A stretch of DNA of 52,214 bases from Pseudorhodoplanes sp. (GCA_013388965.1 JACAEG010000122.1:1-52214); one strand, 5' to 3'; positions 18,860 through 35,010 are shown, counted from the first letter of the stretch. The notes: generated by a model not told the origin, from the sequence alone. Numbers and translations: made by a program.

Positions 18860-19556
18860 CGCGCGCGCAACTCCATCGCCTGTGATGTGTAGAACCCATT
18901 GACGATGCGCTGGGTCCGGTGACGCCGCCAGCTTCTGAGCCCGGGGTGGTTCTCTATCAATGTGACGAGCGTGGCCTCCGCCACCGGCTGGATGGACGGT
19001 GCGCGTTCCGCGCGCGGAAAGAGCCGGCCCACGCCGTGCATGGCCGCCAGCAGCGGCGTGCGCGGCGCGAATGTGAACAGAATCGTCCGGCGGGTGCGCG
19101 CGGCGAGCGATGCGACCGCTTCGACGCAATCGGCGGGCCGATAGTGGATGAGCGAATCCATCGCAACGACGTGATCGAAGGCGCCCAGCGACGAATCGAG
19201 CATGTCGCCGGTTCGGAACTCGACCGTTCCGGCGGCAAGGTCCTGCGGCGCGCGCTCCTGCGCAAGGCGAACGAGAGTCGGCGCGACATCGATTGCGACG
19301 ACGCTCGCGCCGCGCCGTGCCGCCTCGATCGCAAGCGCGCCCGTCCCGCAGCCGGCGTCGAGAAGGCGGCGGCCCAGGAGCGATTCCGGCAGCCAGGACA
19401 GGAGCGTCGATCGCATGCGGTCGCGTCCGGCGCGGACCGTTGCGCGAATGCGGCTAACCGGTGCGTCCGAGGTCAGGCGCGACCAGGCATCGACGGCGGT
19501 GCGGTCAAAATAGGTTTCGAGCCGCGCGCGTTGCTCGATATAGGAGGCTGTCTGCA

Positions 19557-19557
<1 letters not shown>
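18856..19557 (-). CDS. bchM: Mg-protoporphyrin IX O-methyltransferase BchM
   Basis: Methylates Mg-protoporphyrin IX on its ring C propionate with S-adenosylmethionine, just before AcsF acts. The 233-residue enzyme has the SAM-binding motif LLDAGCGTGALAIEAARRG, and SLIHYRPADCVE in the domain core. The start overlaps the bchL stop (TGATG). Confidence 0.93.
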
Positions 19558-24026
<4,469 letters not shown>

Positions 24027-24052
<26 letters not shown>

Positions 24053-25574
24053 CGTACAGGGTCTCGACGGTGATCTGGGTCAGGCCTTGCGTCTGGGCGA
24101 AAGTCTCGGTGTTGCGTCGGGCCTTGCCGCGGACGAAGAACGGCACCTTTCTCAATTCCCGTTCGGCGTCGGCCGCCCAGACAATCGGCAACGGTGCGCT
24201 CCGGCTCTCGTCGGCCGCTGCAGACTTGCGTTTGTCGAGATGCGAGGGACCGGCCTCGTCGTGAAATTCGTGGTCGTCGCGGAACATCGTCAGGAGATGT
24301 TCTTCGAGGCCCATCATCAGCGGATGGACCCAGGTATCGAAAATCACGTTCGCGCCTTCGAAGCCCATTTGCGGCGAGTAGCGGGCGGGAAAATCCTGCA
24401 CATGCACCGGCGCGGAGATCACGGCGCAGGGAATACCGAGCCGCTTGGCGATATGGCGCTCCATCTGGGTGCCGAGCACGAGTTCGGGCTGAAGCTCCGC
24501 GATGCGCGCCTCGACTTCGAGATAATCGTCGGTGATGAGGGCGTCGACGCCGAGCAGGCGTGCAGCCTCGCGCAACTCGCGGGCGTATTCGCGCGTATAG
24601 CTGCCCAGTCCGACGACCGCAAAGCCAAGCTCCCGGGAGGCAATCCGGGCCGCCGCCAGAACGTGCGTTGCATCGCCGAAAATGAACGCGCGCTTGCCGG
24701 TGAGATAGGTCGAATCGACAGAGCGCGAATACCAGGGAAGGCGGGATTGCTCCCAATCGAGCAGAGGCGCCGCATCGACGCCGGCGAGTGCGGCCACTTC
24801 CGCGATGAACTCGCGCGTCGCGGAGACGCCGATGGGCACGGTTGTCGTCGCGGGCTGGCCGAAGGCCTTCTTGAGCCACTGGGCGGCAGGAGAAGCGATC
24901 TCGGGATAGAGGACGACGTTGAAATCGGCGTCGCCGAGAGCGGCGATATCGGACGGTCTCGCACCCCAGGGTGCTGTCACGTGAATGTCGATCCCGAGTT
25001 GCGCGAGCAGGCGGGTGACTTCGGCGATGTCGTCGCGGTGACGAAATCCGAGCGCTGTGGGTCCGAGAATGTTGCAGCGTGGCCGCCGGTCTGCCGGTCT
25101 CGCCGTTCGCTCCGCTCCCGCCGCGGGCGCACGGGCTCCGGCGATCGCGCGCACGATCTGGTAGAATGTCTCCGCGGCGCCCCAGTTCTCCTTCTTCTGG
25201 TAGGAGGGTAATTCGAGCGGGATGATCGGCACCGGCAGGCCGAGACTGCGTCCGAGCCCGCCCGGATCGTCCTGGATCAGTTCAGCCGTGCAGGAGGCGC
25301 CGACAATCATTGCCTCCGGCTTGAAACGTTCATAGGCGTCGCGCACGGCGGACTTGAAGAGTTCGGCGGTGTCACCCCCGAGATCGCGCGCCTGAAAGGT
25401 CGTGTAGGTGACCGGCGGACGCTTGGCGCGACGCTCGATCATCGTGAACAGGAGATCGGCATAGGTGTCTCCCTGCGGCGCGTGCAGGACGTAGTGAAGC
25501 CCCTCCATCGCCGTCGCGACACGCATTGCGCCGACATGCGGGGGGCCTTCATATGTCCACACCGTGAGCTGCAT
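24027..25574 (-). CDS. bchB: Light-independent protochlorophyllide reductase subunit BchB
   Basis: NifK-like subunit of dark-operative protochlorophyllide reductase, 515 residues. [52 protein letters not shown] and the C-terminal [18 protein letters not shown] domain identify it. The start lies two bases after the bchN stop. It works with BchN and BchL. Confidence 0.96.
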
Positions 25575-25576
25575 GG

Positions 25577-27490
<1,914 letters not shown>

Positions 27491-27576
27491 TCAGCAGATC
27501 CAAAGCGCACCTTGTTGTGGTCCGGCATCGCGCCACCCCCGCGTGCTTTGGCCTCGCGCATTGGCCAACGGAGGAA

Positions 27577-27605
27577 ACGCTAAACGGCTTCCCGCAGAGT
27601 GTCAA
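27577..27605 (-). promoter_or_regulatory. Candidate sigma-70 promoter toward bchF
   Basis: TTGACA at 27605-27600 and TAGCGT at 27582-27577, 17-base spacing. It suits a bchF start at 27528 or 27477. It overlaps a near-PpsR box (TGT-N12-ACG, 27600-27617). Confidence 0.4.
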
Positions 27606-27627
27606 TCAAACGATACGTAAATCAAAC

Positions 27628-27656
27628 TTGACGCCGCAGCGGGAAGGTCATTTACT
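27628..27656 (+). promoter_or_regulatory. Candidate sigma-70 promoter of aerR
   Basis: TTGACG (27628-27633) and TTTACT (27651-27656) with 17-base spacing, 17 bases before the aerR ATG. The leader would be very short, but it includes the GGGGGAG ribosome-binding site. Confidence 0.5.
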
Positions 27657-27673
27657 TGGGGGAGTTCTAGACC

Positions 27674-28588
27674 ATGACTGATCTGATGCAGCCCGTCGTG
27701 GACAATGTGACCCTGGTTGAACACGAGCGTGGCGGCGCTCCCGTGAGAATCCTGTCTGCTGCCCGGCCCTGGGCGATTGACAAGGAAGATCTTCGGCGAG
27801 CTGCTGCAGTGAGGGATACCGTGGAATTTGAGATCGTCCCGCGGCTGGTGCTGGCCTGCGGATTGAAGGCTCACCAGCAGGCAGCCAATTTCCCGGCGCC
27901 GGGCGTGGTGTCACACGACGAGGTGGACGCGTTTACGCGAGCGGTCCTGGGCCGGGACCAGGACGCAGCCTACGGCTACATCAATGCCGAACTGGCCAAG
28001 GGGCGGACGCTCGAGAAAATCTATGTCGAGCTGATAGCCCCTTCCGCGCGACATCTGAGGCAGCTTTGGGCGGACGACGTCTGCGACTTTGCCGAAGCGA
28101 CGCTGGCGTTATGGCGGCTGCAACAATTGCTGCGCGATTTCAGCGCTGCATTCCGAAGCGAAGGCGCCCAGCACTCGACGGGACTGCGTGCCCTCCTCGC
28201 GCCCGGGCCCGGCGAGAAGCAGGAACTCGGCTACCTGATGTTCGAACTTGTTCTGGTTGGCGAATTCTTCCGTCGCGACGGTTGGGACGCGTGGATCGAG
28301 CCGGACTCCACGGGGAAGGGGTTCACTCAGGTCGTAAAGGATCAGTGGTTCGATGTGGTCGAGTTCCTCGTCAGCGGCGACAAGAGGCTCGATGCGTTGG
28401 CCGCGCGGATCAGTGCGGTCCGCAAGGATTCGCCAAACCATTCAGTGAGAGTGCTTGTTTGCGGGCCGGCTTTTACCAAGAATCCGGAGCTTGTCCTCGC
28501 GGTCGGCGGAGATGGACCCGCAGCCGATCCGGGGCAGGGAATTGGGCAGGCCAATTACCTGGTTGGATTGCCCCTAAAACGCGATTGA
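27674..28588 (+). CDS. aerR: AerR/PpaA-type antirepressor with B12-binding-like domain
   Basis: A 304-residue cobalamin-binding-type (SCHIC/B12-binding fold) regulator. IYVELIAPSARHLRQLWADD and GYLMFELVLVGEFFRRDGWDAWIEP mark the family. In Rhodobacter, AerR/PpaA binds B12 in a light-dependent way and modulates CrtJ/PpsR. Its place directly before ppsR is conserved. The canonical DxHxxG cobalamin motif of B12 enzymes is absent, as expected for this subfamily. It is divergent from bchF. Confidence 0.9.
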   Translation: MTDLMQPVVDNVTLVEHERGGAPVRILSAARPWAIDKEDLRRAAAVRDTVEFEIVPRLVLACGLKAHQQAANFPAPGVVSHDEVDAFTRAVLGRDQDAAYGYINAELAKGRTLEKIYVELIAPSARHLRQLWADDVCDFAEATLALWRLQQLLRDFSAAFRSEGAQHSTGLRALLAPGPGEKQELGYLMFELVLVGEFFRRDGWDAWIEPDSTGKGFTQVVKDQWFDVVEFLVSGDKRLDALAARISAVRKDSPNHSVRVLVCGPAFTKNPELVLAVGGDGPAADPGQGIGQANYLVGLPLKRD

Positions 28589-28636
28589 GGCGCTTGTACA
28601 ATAACAACAACCACAGGGAGGAATCACGAGTGGGGA

Positions 28637-30097
28637 ATGTTGGCCGAGCGGAGGATCGTGGCGCCCGTGCAGCTGTTCAAGGCTCCGAAAGAATCGGTCG
28701 GCGATCTCGATGCGGAAGCAGCCGCTACGGTGATTGCCACGGCTGCCGACGTCGCCCTCGTGGTCGACGGCGAAGGGGTGATTCGCGATCTCGCATTCCC
28801 GAAATCCGAATTGTCGTCGGAGTTTGAAAATTCTGCATTCTGGATCGGCCGACCCTGGAGCGACCTTCTCAGCGAGGACAGCAAGCCGAAGGCAAGAGCG
28901 CTGATCCAGGAGGCGTCGACCTCAACGGGATCGCGTTGGCGCCAGCTCAATCATCTGTCGGACCGGGGACATTCCATTCCCGTTCTCTACTCGGTCGTTC
29001 GGCTGCGATCGAACGGACGCTTCATCGCCGTCGGCCGCGACCTGCAGACGATGGAAGCGTTGCAGCAGCGCCTGATCGACGCGCAAATGACGATGGAGCG
29101 GGACTATTCGCGCCTGCGACACGCCGAGACGCGATACCGCGTGCTGTTCCAGACATCGCCCGATCCGATCCTGATCGTTGAGGCGACGACCGACAGGGTG
29201 GTGGATGCCAATCCGTCCGCGGTGCGGCACTTCGGCGCATCGGTCGGCAAGACGATTGGTTCGAGTTTCCCGGCTGGCCTGGATGGCGAGAGCATTCGGA
29301 CACTTCAATCGGTTGCGACCGGCATTCGCGCGGGACGGAATGTCGAGGATACGACGATACGCCTCGCAAGCACAGGCCAGACCTTTGTCGTTTCGCTTTC
29401 CATGTTTCGGCAGGGCGCGGCGGCATTCTACCTGATGCGCTTCGCGCCCGAGCGCGGCGGCTCGGCTCTTCCGGCGCCGGCCAAAACCCAGATCAGTCTG
29501 CTCAAGTTCATCGGCAATTCGCTCGACGGGTATGTCGTGACCGGTCCCGACGGGCGAATCGTGGTTGCAAACGCAGCCTTTCAGCAGATGGCGCAGATCA
29601 TGACCGAGGATCAGGCGCGCGGCCAGCCGATCGACCGCTGGCTCGGGCGCACGGAGGTCGACAGCCGCGTGCTGCTTGCGAATCTGAAGCAGCATGGCTC
29701 GGCTTCCCTGTTCGCGACGGTGCTGCGCGGGGATCATGGCGCGGTGACGGAAGTGGAGGTGTCCGCCGTTGCCGTCAAGGACGACGACGAGTCGCGCTAT
29801 GGGTTTGCGATCCGCAACGTCGGACGCCGGCTGCCCAATCCCTCAACCACGCACCGCGAACTGACACGCTCGCCCGAACAGCTGAAGGATCTGATCGGCC
29901 GCGTGCCGCTCAAGGATATCGTCCGCGAGACGACCGACGTCATCGAGCGGCTCTGCATCGAGGCGGCGCTCGAACTCACCAACGACAACCGTGCATCCGC
30001 GGCCGAGATGCTGGGGCTCAGTCGGCAAAGCCTCTATGTCAAGTTGCGCCGTTTCGGCCTCGCCGATTCCGAAAGTGGGGACGACGATGACAGCTAG
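28637..30097 (+). CDS. ppsR1: PpsR1-type transcriptional regulator (single cysteine)
   Basis: PpsR/CrtJ family regulator, 486 residues: N-terminal domain, Q-linker helix (LQQRLIDAQMTMERDYSRL), PAS domains and a C-terminal Fis-type helix-turn-helix (NRASAAEMLGLSRQSLYVKL). Its only cysteine, about residue 440 (IERLCIEAAL), sits at the start of the DNA-binding domain, where the redox-sensing Cys of Rhodobacter PpsR/CrtJ lies. This copy could thus sense redox, unlike the cysteine-free copy at 9873. Its 3' end overlaps bchG by 11 bases. Confidence 0.92.
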   Translation: MLAERRIVAPVQLFKAPKESVGDLDAEAAATVIATAADVALVVDGEGVIRDLAFPKSELSSEFENSAFWIGRPWSDLLSEDSKPKARALIQEASTSTGSRWRQLNHLSDRGHSIPVLYSVVRLRSNGRFIAVGRDLQTMEALQQRLIDAQMTMERDYSRLRHAETRYRVLFQTSPDPILIVEATTDRVVDANPSAVRHFGASVGKTIGSSFPAGLDGESIRTLQSVATGIRAGRNVEDTTIRLASTGQTFVVSLSMFRQGAAAFYLMRFAPERGGSALPAPAKTQISLLKFIGNSLDGYVVTGPDGRIVVANAAFQQMAQIMTEDQARGQPIDRWLGRTEVDSRVLLANLKQHGSASLFATVLRGDHGAVTEVEVSAVAVKDDDESRYGFAIRNVGRRLPNPSTTHRELTRSPEQLKDLIGRVPLKDIVRETTDVIERLCIEAALELTNDNRASAAEMLGLSRQSLYVKLRRFGLADSESGDDDDS

Positions 30098-30995
30098 CCC
30101 GCTGCGAGCGGAGATGCGCCCGGATTTTCTTGCGGTCCTCGAGCTGCTCAAGCCCATTACGTGGTTTCCGCCGATGTGGGCGTTCGGCTGCGGGGTCGTG
30201 TCGTCGGGCGTGGCACCCGGCGAACGATGGCCGCTGATCGCCCTTGGCGTTCTGCTGGCAGGTCCAATGGTCTGCGGCACGTCGCAGGCCGTGAACGACT
30301 GGTTCGACCGGCACGTCGATGCCATCAACGAGCCGCAGCGACCGATCCCTTCCGGGCGGATCCCGGGCCGTTGGGGTCTGTTGATTGCGATCGTATGGAC
30401 CCTTGTCTCGCTGATGGTCGCGGCGTCGCTCGGGCTCTGGGGCTTTGCCGCTGCGGTGGTCGGCCTTGCGCTCGCCTGGGCCTATAGCGCGCCGCCGGCA
30501 AGATTGAAGCGCAATGGCTGGTGGGGCAACACGGCGGTTGCGGCCTGCTACGAAGGCTTGCCGTGGTTCACCGGCGCGGCCGTGATGGCGGCAGCCTTTC
30601 CCGATTGGCGGATAGTGCTTGTCGCCGCGCTCTACAGCGTCGGCGCGCACGGCATCATGACGCTGAACGACTTCAAGTCGATCGAAGGCGACAGGCGCAT
30701 GGGGATCGGCTCGCTGCCCGTGCAACTCGGGCCGGATGCGGCCGCTCGCTTTGCCTGCTCTGTCATGGCACTTCCGCAAGCGCTGGTCGTGATCGCGCTG
30801 ATGGTCTGGGGATTGCCGCTCTATGCCGCCGCCATTGCGGCTCTGTCCATTGTGCAGATTCTGCTGATGGCGCGCCTGCTGCGAAGCCCGCGCGAGATGG
30901 CTGCCTGGTACAACGCCACCGGGGTCACGCTTTACGTGAGCGGCATGCTCGTGAGCGCCTTTGCGTTGCGGTCGTTGGCAGGAGCGGGCGCGTGA
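30087..30995 (+). CDS. bchG: Bacteriochlorophyll synthase BchG
   Basis: Membrane prenyltransferase that attaches geranylgeranyl or phytyl diphosphate to bacteriochlorophyllide a. The 302-residue UbiA-family protein has the prenyl-diphosphate motif NDWFDRHVDAINEPQRP and a second motif DFKSIEGDRRMG, with about eight spans. The ATG lies inside the end of ppsR1 and the stop overlaps the next gene (GTGA). Confidence 0.95.
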   Translation: MTASPLRAEMRPDFLAVLELLKPITWFPPMWAFGCGVVSSGVAPGERWPLIALGVLLAGPMVCGTSQAVNDWFDRHVDAINEPQRPIPSGRIPGRWGLLIAIVWTLVSLMVAASLGLWGFAAAVVGLALAWAYSAPPARLKRNGWWGNTAVAACYEGLPWFTGAAVMAAAFPDWRIVLVAALYSVGAHGIMTLNDFKSIEGDRRMGIGSLPVQLGPDAAARFACSVMALPQALVVIALMVWGLPLYAAAIAALSIVQILLMARLLRSPREMAAWYNATGVTLYVSGMLVSAFALRSLAGAGA

Positions 30996-32362
30996 CGGAC
31001 AAGCCGCTCGGCTGGATTGGCATTGTGCGGCTCGGTCTCGTGCAGACTGCGCTCGGCGCCATCGTCGTGCTCACGACCTCGACGCTCAATCGCGTGATGG
31101 TGGTTGAGATGGCCCTGCCGGCGGTTATCCCGGGGCTTCTCGTCGGCCTGCACTATGCTTTGCAGGTTTTTCGTCCAAGGCTCGGATTTGGTTCCGATGT
31201 CGGCGGCCGGCGTACGCCGTGGATCATCGGCGGGATGGCGCTGCTTGCATCTGGGGGCGTCATTGCAGCGCTCGCAACCGCCCTGATGGCGACGAACCGG
31301 ATGGGCGGAGTGGCGCTTGCGGCCATCGGCTTCTCGATGATCGGCGTCGGCGTCGGCGCCTCCGGCACGACGCTTCTGGTGCTGCTGGCCAAGCGCACCG
31401 ATGAGCGCCGCAAGCCCGCTGCGGCGACGATCGTCTGGGTGATGATGATCGCCGGCTTCATCGCCACCGCGTCCATTGCCGGACATTTGCTCGATCCGTT
31501 CAGCCCTTCGCGCCTCGTCGCGGTGGCGGCTGGGGTCTCGGCGGCGGCCTTCCTGCTCTCGGTCGCGGCGGTCTGGGGCATCGAGGGGCGGAAGCCCGCG
31601 ACGCGGGAAGGCGCAGCGGTGCCGCGCGCACGGGAAGCCTCGTTCGTCGCGGCGCTGTCGGAGGTCTGGAGCGAGCCGCAGTCGCGCCGCTTCGCAATCT
31701 TTGTCTTCATATCGATGCTGGCCTTCAGTGCGCAGGACCTGATCCTCGAACCGTTTGCCGGCCTCGTCTTTGCCTATACTCCGGGCCAATCGACGCGCCT
31801 GTCCGGCGTGCAGAATGCCGGCGTGCTGGTGGGCATGATCGCGGTTGCGCTGGCCGGCAGTGCGATCGGCGGCGCGCGCCTCGGATCGATGAAGTTCTGG
31901 ACGGTTGCGGGTTGCATCGCGTCGGCGGCTGCTCTCGGCGGGCTTGTCTGCGCGGGACTTGTGGGGCCGGGCTGGCCGTTGCGCGAATCCGTCTTTGCGC
32001 TCGGTGTCGCCAATGGCGTGTATGCCGTCGCAGCCATTGGGTCGATGATGGGCATGGTCAGCGCGGGGGCGAAATCGCGCGAGGGCGTGCGCATGGGTCT
32101 GTGGGGCGCCGCGCAAGCCATCGCGTTCGGTCTGGGCGGCCTTGCAGGCACCGTCGTCAGCGACCTCATGCGTTGGATCCTGGGCTCGCCCGCCATTGCC
32201 TATATCGCAGTCTTCACGATCGAAGCGCTGCTCTTTCTCCTGTCCGCCATGCTCGCGGCCCGGATCGGATCGATCCGTCGCAACCGGCCCGATCAGGGCG
32301 CTGCATCGGCCAAAACCCTTCTGGCTGCCGCCGGAGCAGCCCCTGCGGAGCGGATATCATGA
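30992..32362 (+). CDS. BCD-family MFS transporter between bchG and bchP
   Basis: A 456-residue, 12-span protein of the PucC/LhaA (BCD) family; TTSTLNRVMVVEMALPA, FRPRLGFGSDVGGRRTPW and SAQDLILEPFAGLVF match lhaA's family landmarks. The homologue at this place in Rhodobacter is known as Bch2/ORF428. Its likely role is handling bacteriochlorophyll between synthase, reductase and antenna assembly, which is inferred. The start is GTG, overlapping the bchG stop; the stop overlaps bchP (ATGA). Confidence 0.88.
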   Translation: MTDKPLGWIGIVRLGLVQTALGAIVVLTTSTLNRVMVVEMALPAVIPGLLVGLHYALQVFRPRLGFGSDVGGRRTPWIIGGMALLASGGVIAALATALMATNRMGGVALAAIGFSMIGVGVGASGTTLLVLLAKRTDERRKPAAATIVWVMMIAGFIATASIAGHLLDPFSPSRLVAVAAGVSAAAFLLSVAAVWGIEGRKPATREGAAVPRAREASFVAALSEVWSEPQSRRFAIFVFISMLAFSAQDLILEPFAGLVFAYTPGQSTRLSGVQNAGVLVGMIAVALAGSAIGGARLGSMKFWTVAGCIASAAALGGLVCAGLVGPGWPLRESVFALGVANGVYAVAAIGSMMGMVSAGAKSREGVRMGLWGAAQAIAFGLGGLAGTVVSDLMRWILGSPAIAYIAVFTIEALLFLLSAMLAARIGSIRRNRPDQGAASAKTLLAAAGAAPAERIS

Positions 32363-33552
32363 CCGATACTGAGACATACGACGTCGTCGTCGTCGGCGGC
32401 GGTCCGGCCGGTGCAACGGCAGCCAACGATCTCGCCCGTCTGGGGCGCTCGGTCCTTCTGCTCGATCGCGCGGGGCGCATCAAGCCCTGCGGCGGTGCGA
32501 TTCCGCCGCGGCTGATCCGCGATTTCGAGATTCCGGATGAGCTTCTTGTGGCGCGGGTTACGTCCGCGCGCATCGTCTCGCCTAAGGCCCGCCATGTCGA
32601 TATGCCAATCGACGGCGGCTTTGTGGGCATGGTCGACCGGGACGTCTTCGACGAATGGCTGCGCGTTCGTGCGCAGACGGCCGGTGCGATCCGCCGCACC
32701 GGGACCTTCGAGCGAATCGCGCGAAACTCGGACGGCACCTCCACCGTCTCCTATCGCGGCAGGGATGGCGCGACCGCGAGCGGTTCCATTCGCGCGCGCG
32801 CCATCATCGGGGCCGATGGCGCAAATTCCGCCGTCGCGCGCCAGACAATCGAGAACGCCGATCGCACGCCGTTCGTTTTCGCCTATCATGAGATCATTCG
32901 TTCGCCGCGGTTGCAGGGCGGCAATTTCGATGCGGCCCGTTGCGATGTCTATTATCGCGGCGAGCTTTCGCCGGATTTCTACGGATGGGTTTTCCCGCAT
33001 GGCGACACAGTCAGCGTCGGCACAGGCAGCGCGTGCAAGGGATTCTCGCTGCGCGAGGCGGTCGGAGCGCTCAGACGCGTTGCGGGTCTCGACCGCACGG
33101 AAACGATCCGGCGCGAGGGTGCGCCGATTCCCCTGCATCCTCTGCCGCGCTGGGACAATGGGCGCGACGTCGTATTGGCCGGCGACGCAGCGGGCGTCGT
33201 CGCTCCGGCGTCGGGCGAGGGCATCTATTACGCGATGGCGGGTGGACGGCTCGCGGCCGAGGCCGTCGATGAGTTTCTGGCAGGGGGAGACGCGCGGGCG
33301 CTCGCGAGCGCGCGCAGGCGGTTCATGAAATCGCACGGAAACGTGTTCCGCATGCTGGGCATGATGCAGCGTTTCTGGTATGCAAACGACAACAGGCGCG
33401 AGCGCTTCGTGAGCATCTGCCGCGATCGCGACGTGCAGCAATTGACCTGGGATGCCTACATGAACAAGGAGCTGGTCCGCGCCAGGCCGTTGGCGCATGT
33501 CCGAATCTTTGCAAAGAACATTGCGCATCTGACGGGTCTTGTGCCGGCGTGA
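32359..33552 (+). CDS. bchP: Geranylgeranyl (bacterio)chlorophyll reductase BchP
   Basis: Reduces the geranylgeranyl tail of bacteriochlorophyll to phytyl. The 397-residue flavoprotein starts with the FAD dinucleotide motif VVVVGGGPAGATAANDLA, has CGGAIPPRLI, and a second FAD contact VVLAGDAAGVVAPASGEGI. Coupled to both neighbours by overlapping start and stop codons. Confidence 0.95.
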   Translation: MTDTETYDVVVVGGGPAGATAANDLARLGRSVLLLDRAGRIKPCGGAIPPRLIRDFEIPDELLVARVTSARIVSPKARHVDMPIDGGFVGMVDRDVFDEWLRVRAQTAGAIRRTGTFERIARNSDGTSTVSYRGRDGATASGSIRARAIIGADGANSAVARQTIENADRTPFVFAYHEIIRSPRLQGGNFDAARCDVYYRGELSPDFYGWVFPHGDTVSVGTGSACKGFSLREAVGALRRVAGLDRTETIRREGAPIPLHPLPRWDNGRDVVLAGDAAGVVAPASGEGIYYAMAGGRLAAEAVDEFLAGGDARALASARRRFMKSHGNVFRMLGMMQRFWYANDNRRERFVSICRDRDVQQLTWDAYMNKELVRARPLAHVRIFAKNIAHLTGLVPA

Positions 33553-34031
33553 TGGCAGCGGGCTCGAAACGCTGGCTCAAGCCGATCGCGGTGGCTGCCG
33601 CGGCGGCGGTGGTCGTCGCGTTTCTCGGCGGCACGCTGACGGACACCGGTGCCTGGTACCAGGCCCTGCGCAAGCCGCCGTGGCAGCCGCCGGATTGGCT
33701 CTTCGGGCCGGTCTGGACCTTGATCTTTGCGCTCGTCGCGCTGTCGGCAGCAACTGCCTGGCGCAAAGCCCCGGACCGCGCGAGCCGCGACTGGGTAGTC
33801 GGGCTTTTCGCATTGAATGGCTTCTTGAATGTGTTGTGGAGCCTGCTTTTCTTTCAGCTCCGGCGGCCGGACTGGGCGTTGATCGAGGTTGTGTTTCTGT
33901 GGCTTTCGATCCTGCTGCTGATCGTTGTAGCATGGCGCTTCTCGAGGCTCGCAGGCGCGTTGCTTTTTCCCTACCTGGCGTGGGTGACATTCGCCGCCTG
34001 GCTCAATCTTGCGATTGTTCGTCTGAACTGA
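33552..34031 (+). CDS. tspO: TspO/MBR family tryptophan-rich sensory protein
   Basis: Five-span outer-membrane or envelope protein, 159 residues. RKPPWQPPDWLFGPVWTLIF is the family signature, and there are many Trp residues. TspO of Rhodobacter binds porphyrins and negatively affects photosynthesis gene expression with oxygen. The ATG overlaps the bchP stop; an in-frame GTG at 33549 is also possible. Confidence 0.92.
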   Translation: MAAGSKRWLKPIAVAAAAAVVVAFLGGTLTDTGAWYQALRKPPWQPPDWLFGPVWTLIFALVALSAATAWRKAPDRASRDWVVGLFALNGFLNVLWSLLFFQLRRPDWALIEVVFLWLSILLLIVVAWRFSRLAGALLFPYLAWVTFAAWLNLAIVRLN

Positions 34032-34063
34032 GCGCACGGGGGCGGAATCTTCCGGGAAGCGCG

Positions 34064-34330
34064 ATGGCCGAACTGATTCAAAGCCCGCGGATCCTCGACG
34101 TGATCCTGATTGTCATCGGCGTCGAGGCTGCCTTGCTCATTGCCTTGCGGGCGAAATTCGGTATCGGGCCTCAATATGCCGATATGCTTGCCATGCTTCT
34201 GGCGGGTGCCGCGCTTCTGGGAGCATGGCGCGCTTCTCTCGCCGGCGCATCGTGGGAATGGATCGCGCTGTTCCTGTCTGCCGCGCTGGTGGCGCATCTT
34301 GCGGATCTTGCTCGCCGCTGGCGGCCGTAG
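34064..34330 (+). CDS. Small membrane protein of unknown function
   Basis: An 88-residue protein with three hydrophobic spans (about 11-28, 43-60 and 64-82) and a short charged tail LARRWRP. It lies 32 bases after tspO on the same strand with GGGAAG before the ATG. I recognise no family. It could be the last gene of the bchG-tspO run. Confidence 0.7.
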   Translation: MAELIQSPRILDVILIVIGVEAALLIALRAKFGIGPQYADMLAMLLAGAALLGAWRASLAGASWEWIALFLSAALVAHLADLARRWRP

Positions 34331-34479
34331 GGACGGCGAACCGCGCTCGCCCCCGCCGGATTCGACGCGCGAAAGAAGCGAGCGCGCAGTCTGGTTCGAG
34401 ATTTGGCGCGCCAGATTGGCGCCGCGTTCGAACCGCCTGAACGGTCGTTGCCTGCAAACCCACGCCAGCAGATCTGCCG

Positions 34480-34503
34480 ACGTGTCAGATTGTTCTGACA
34501 CGT
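34480..34503. promoter_or_regulatory. Perfect palindromic PpsR box
   Basis: Ten-base arms ACGTGTCAGA and its exact complement flank a TTGT centre. The inner 18 bases (34483-34500) are TGTC-N10-GACA, the fullest form of the PpsR/CrtJ consensus. It sits 79 bases before the gene at 34582. A hairpin terminator after the 88-residue gene is the alternative, but no T run follows. Confidence 0.7.
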
Positions 34504-34581
34504 GCGGAGACAGGAAATTCGCAATCGATGGGATCGAACCCGCGCGCGATGCGTTGGGAGGGGGCAAAGGGATCGACTCCG

Positions 34582-35010
34582 ATGACCTCCATACAATGGG
34601 TGCCTACCCTCATGTTCGTAACGCTGACGGCGGCCGTGCTGTTCGGCGTGCTTCAATTGTTGTCGTTTCTGAGACGTCGCAGCAATCGGCAGGCTGCCGA
34701 ACAGGCGCTTGTGGGTTCAGGCACACGTTCCGATGTCGGAGCATTTCCTGAAATTGCGGGCATCGGCGCGATAGCGCTGGTCGTCATGGGGTTGCTGACA
34801 TTCGCGTACAATGCCGGTTCGGGCGGAACCCGGTCGGTCGAGACGCCACCGTCCGCCGCGACTCCCGCGTCCGCAACCGATCAGATGACCGCTCCGGCGC
34901 GTCCGAGGGTCAATCCGGCCGAAATGTCGCAGCCGCCGACGCAGTATCCGCTCGGCAGCGGCTCGCCAAACTCGGCGCCGACAAATCCCGCGCCCGCAGA
35001 TCGCAACTAG
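34582..35010 (+). CDS. Unknown two-span membrane protein with Pro-rich tail
   Basis: A 142-residue protein (MTSIQWVPTLMFVTLTAAVL) with spans at about residues 9-28 and 57-76, a short RRRSNRQ loop between them, and a low-complexity Pro/Ser/Ala/Thr tail of about 60 residues to the end. The positive loop suggests it faces the cytoplasm and the tail the periplasm. In-frame ATGs at 34528 and 34549 would extend it. I recognise no family. The PpsR-type palindrome upstream suggests coregulation with photosynthesis genes. Confidence 0.65.
   Translation: MTSIQWVPTLMFVTLTAAVLFGVLQLLSFLRRRSNRQAAEQALVGSGTRSDVGAFPEIAGIGAIALVVMGLLTFAYNAGSGGTRSVETPPSAATPASATDQMTAPARPRVNPAEMSQPPTQYPLGSGSPNSAPTNPAPADRN

Noticed and set aside
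27600-27617. TGT-N12-ACG between bchF and aerR as a PpsR box
   Set aside because: The right half-site differs from ACA. It is mentioned with the bchF promoter but not called as an operator.
28597-28614. TGT-N12-ACC before ppsR1 as a PpsR box
   Set aside because: The right half-site is not ACA; one mismatch in six defining bases is too weak without binding data.
34525-34560. GGGTTCGATCCC on the minus strand resembles a tRNA T arm
   Set aside because: The T stem beyond the first two pairs does not form, and no matching acceptor or anticodon arms lie within tRNA distance.
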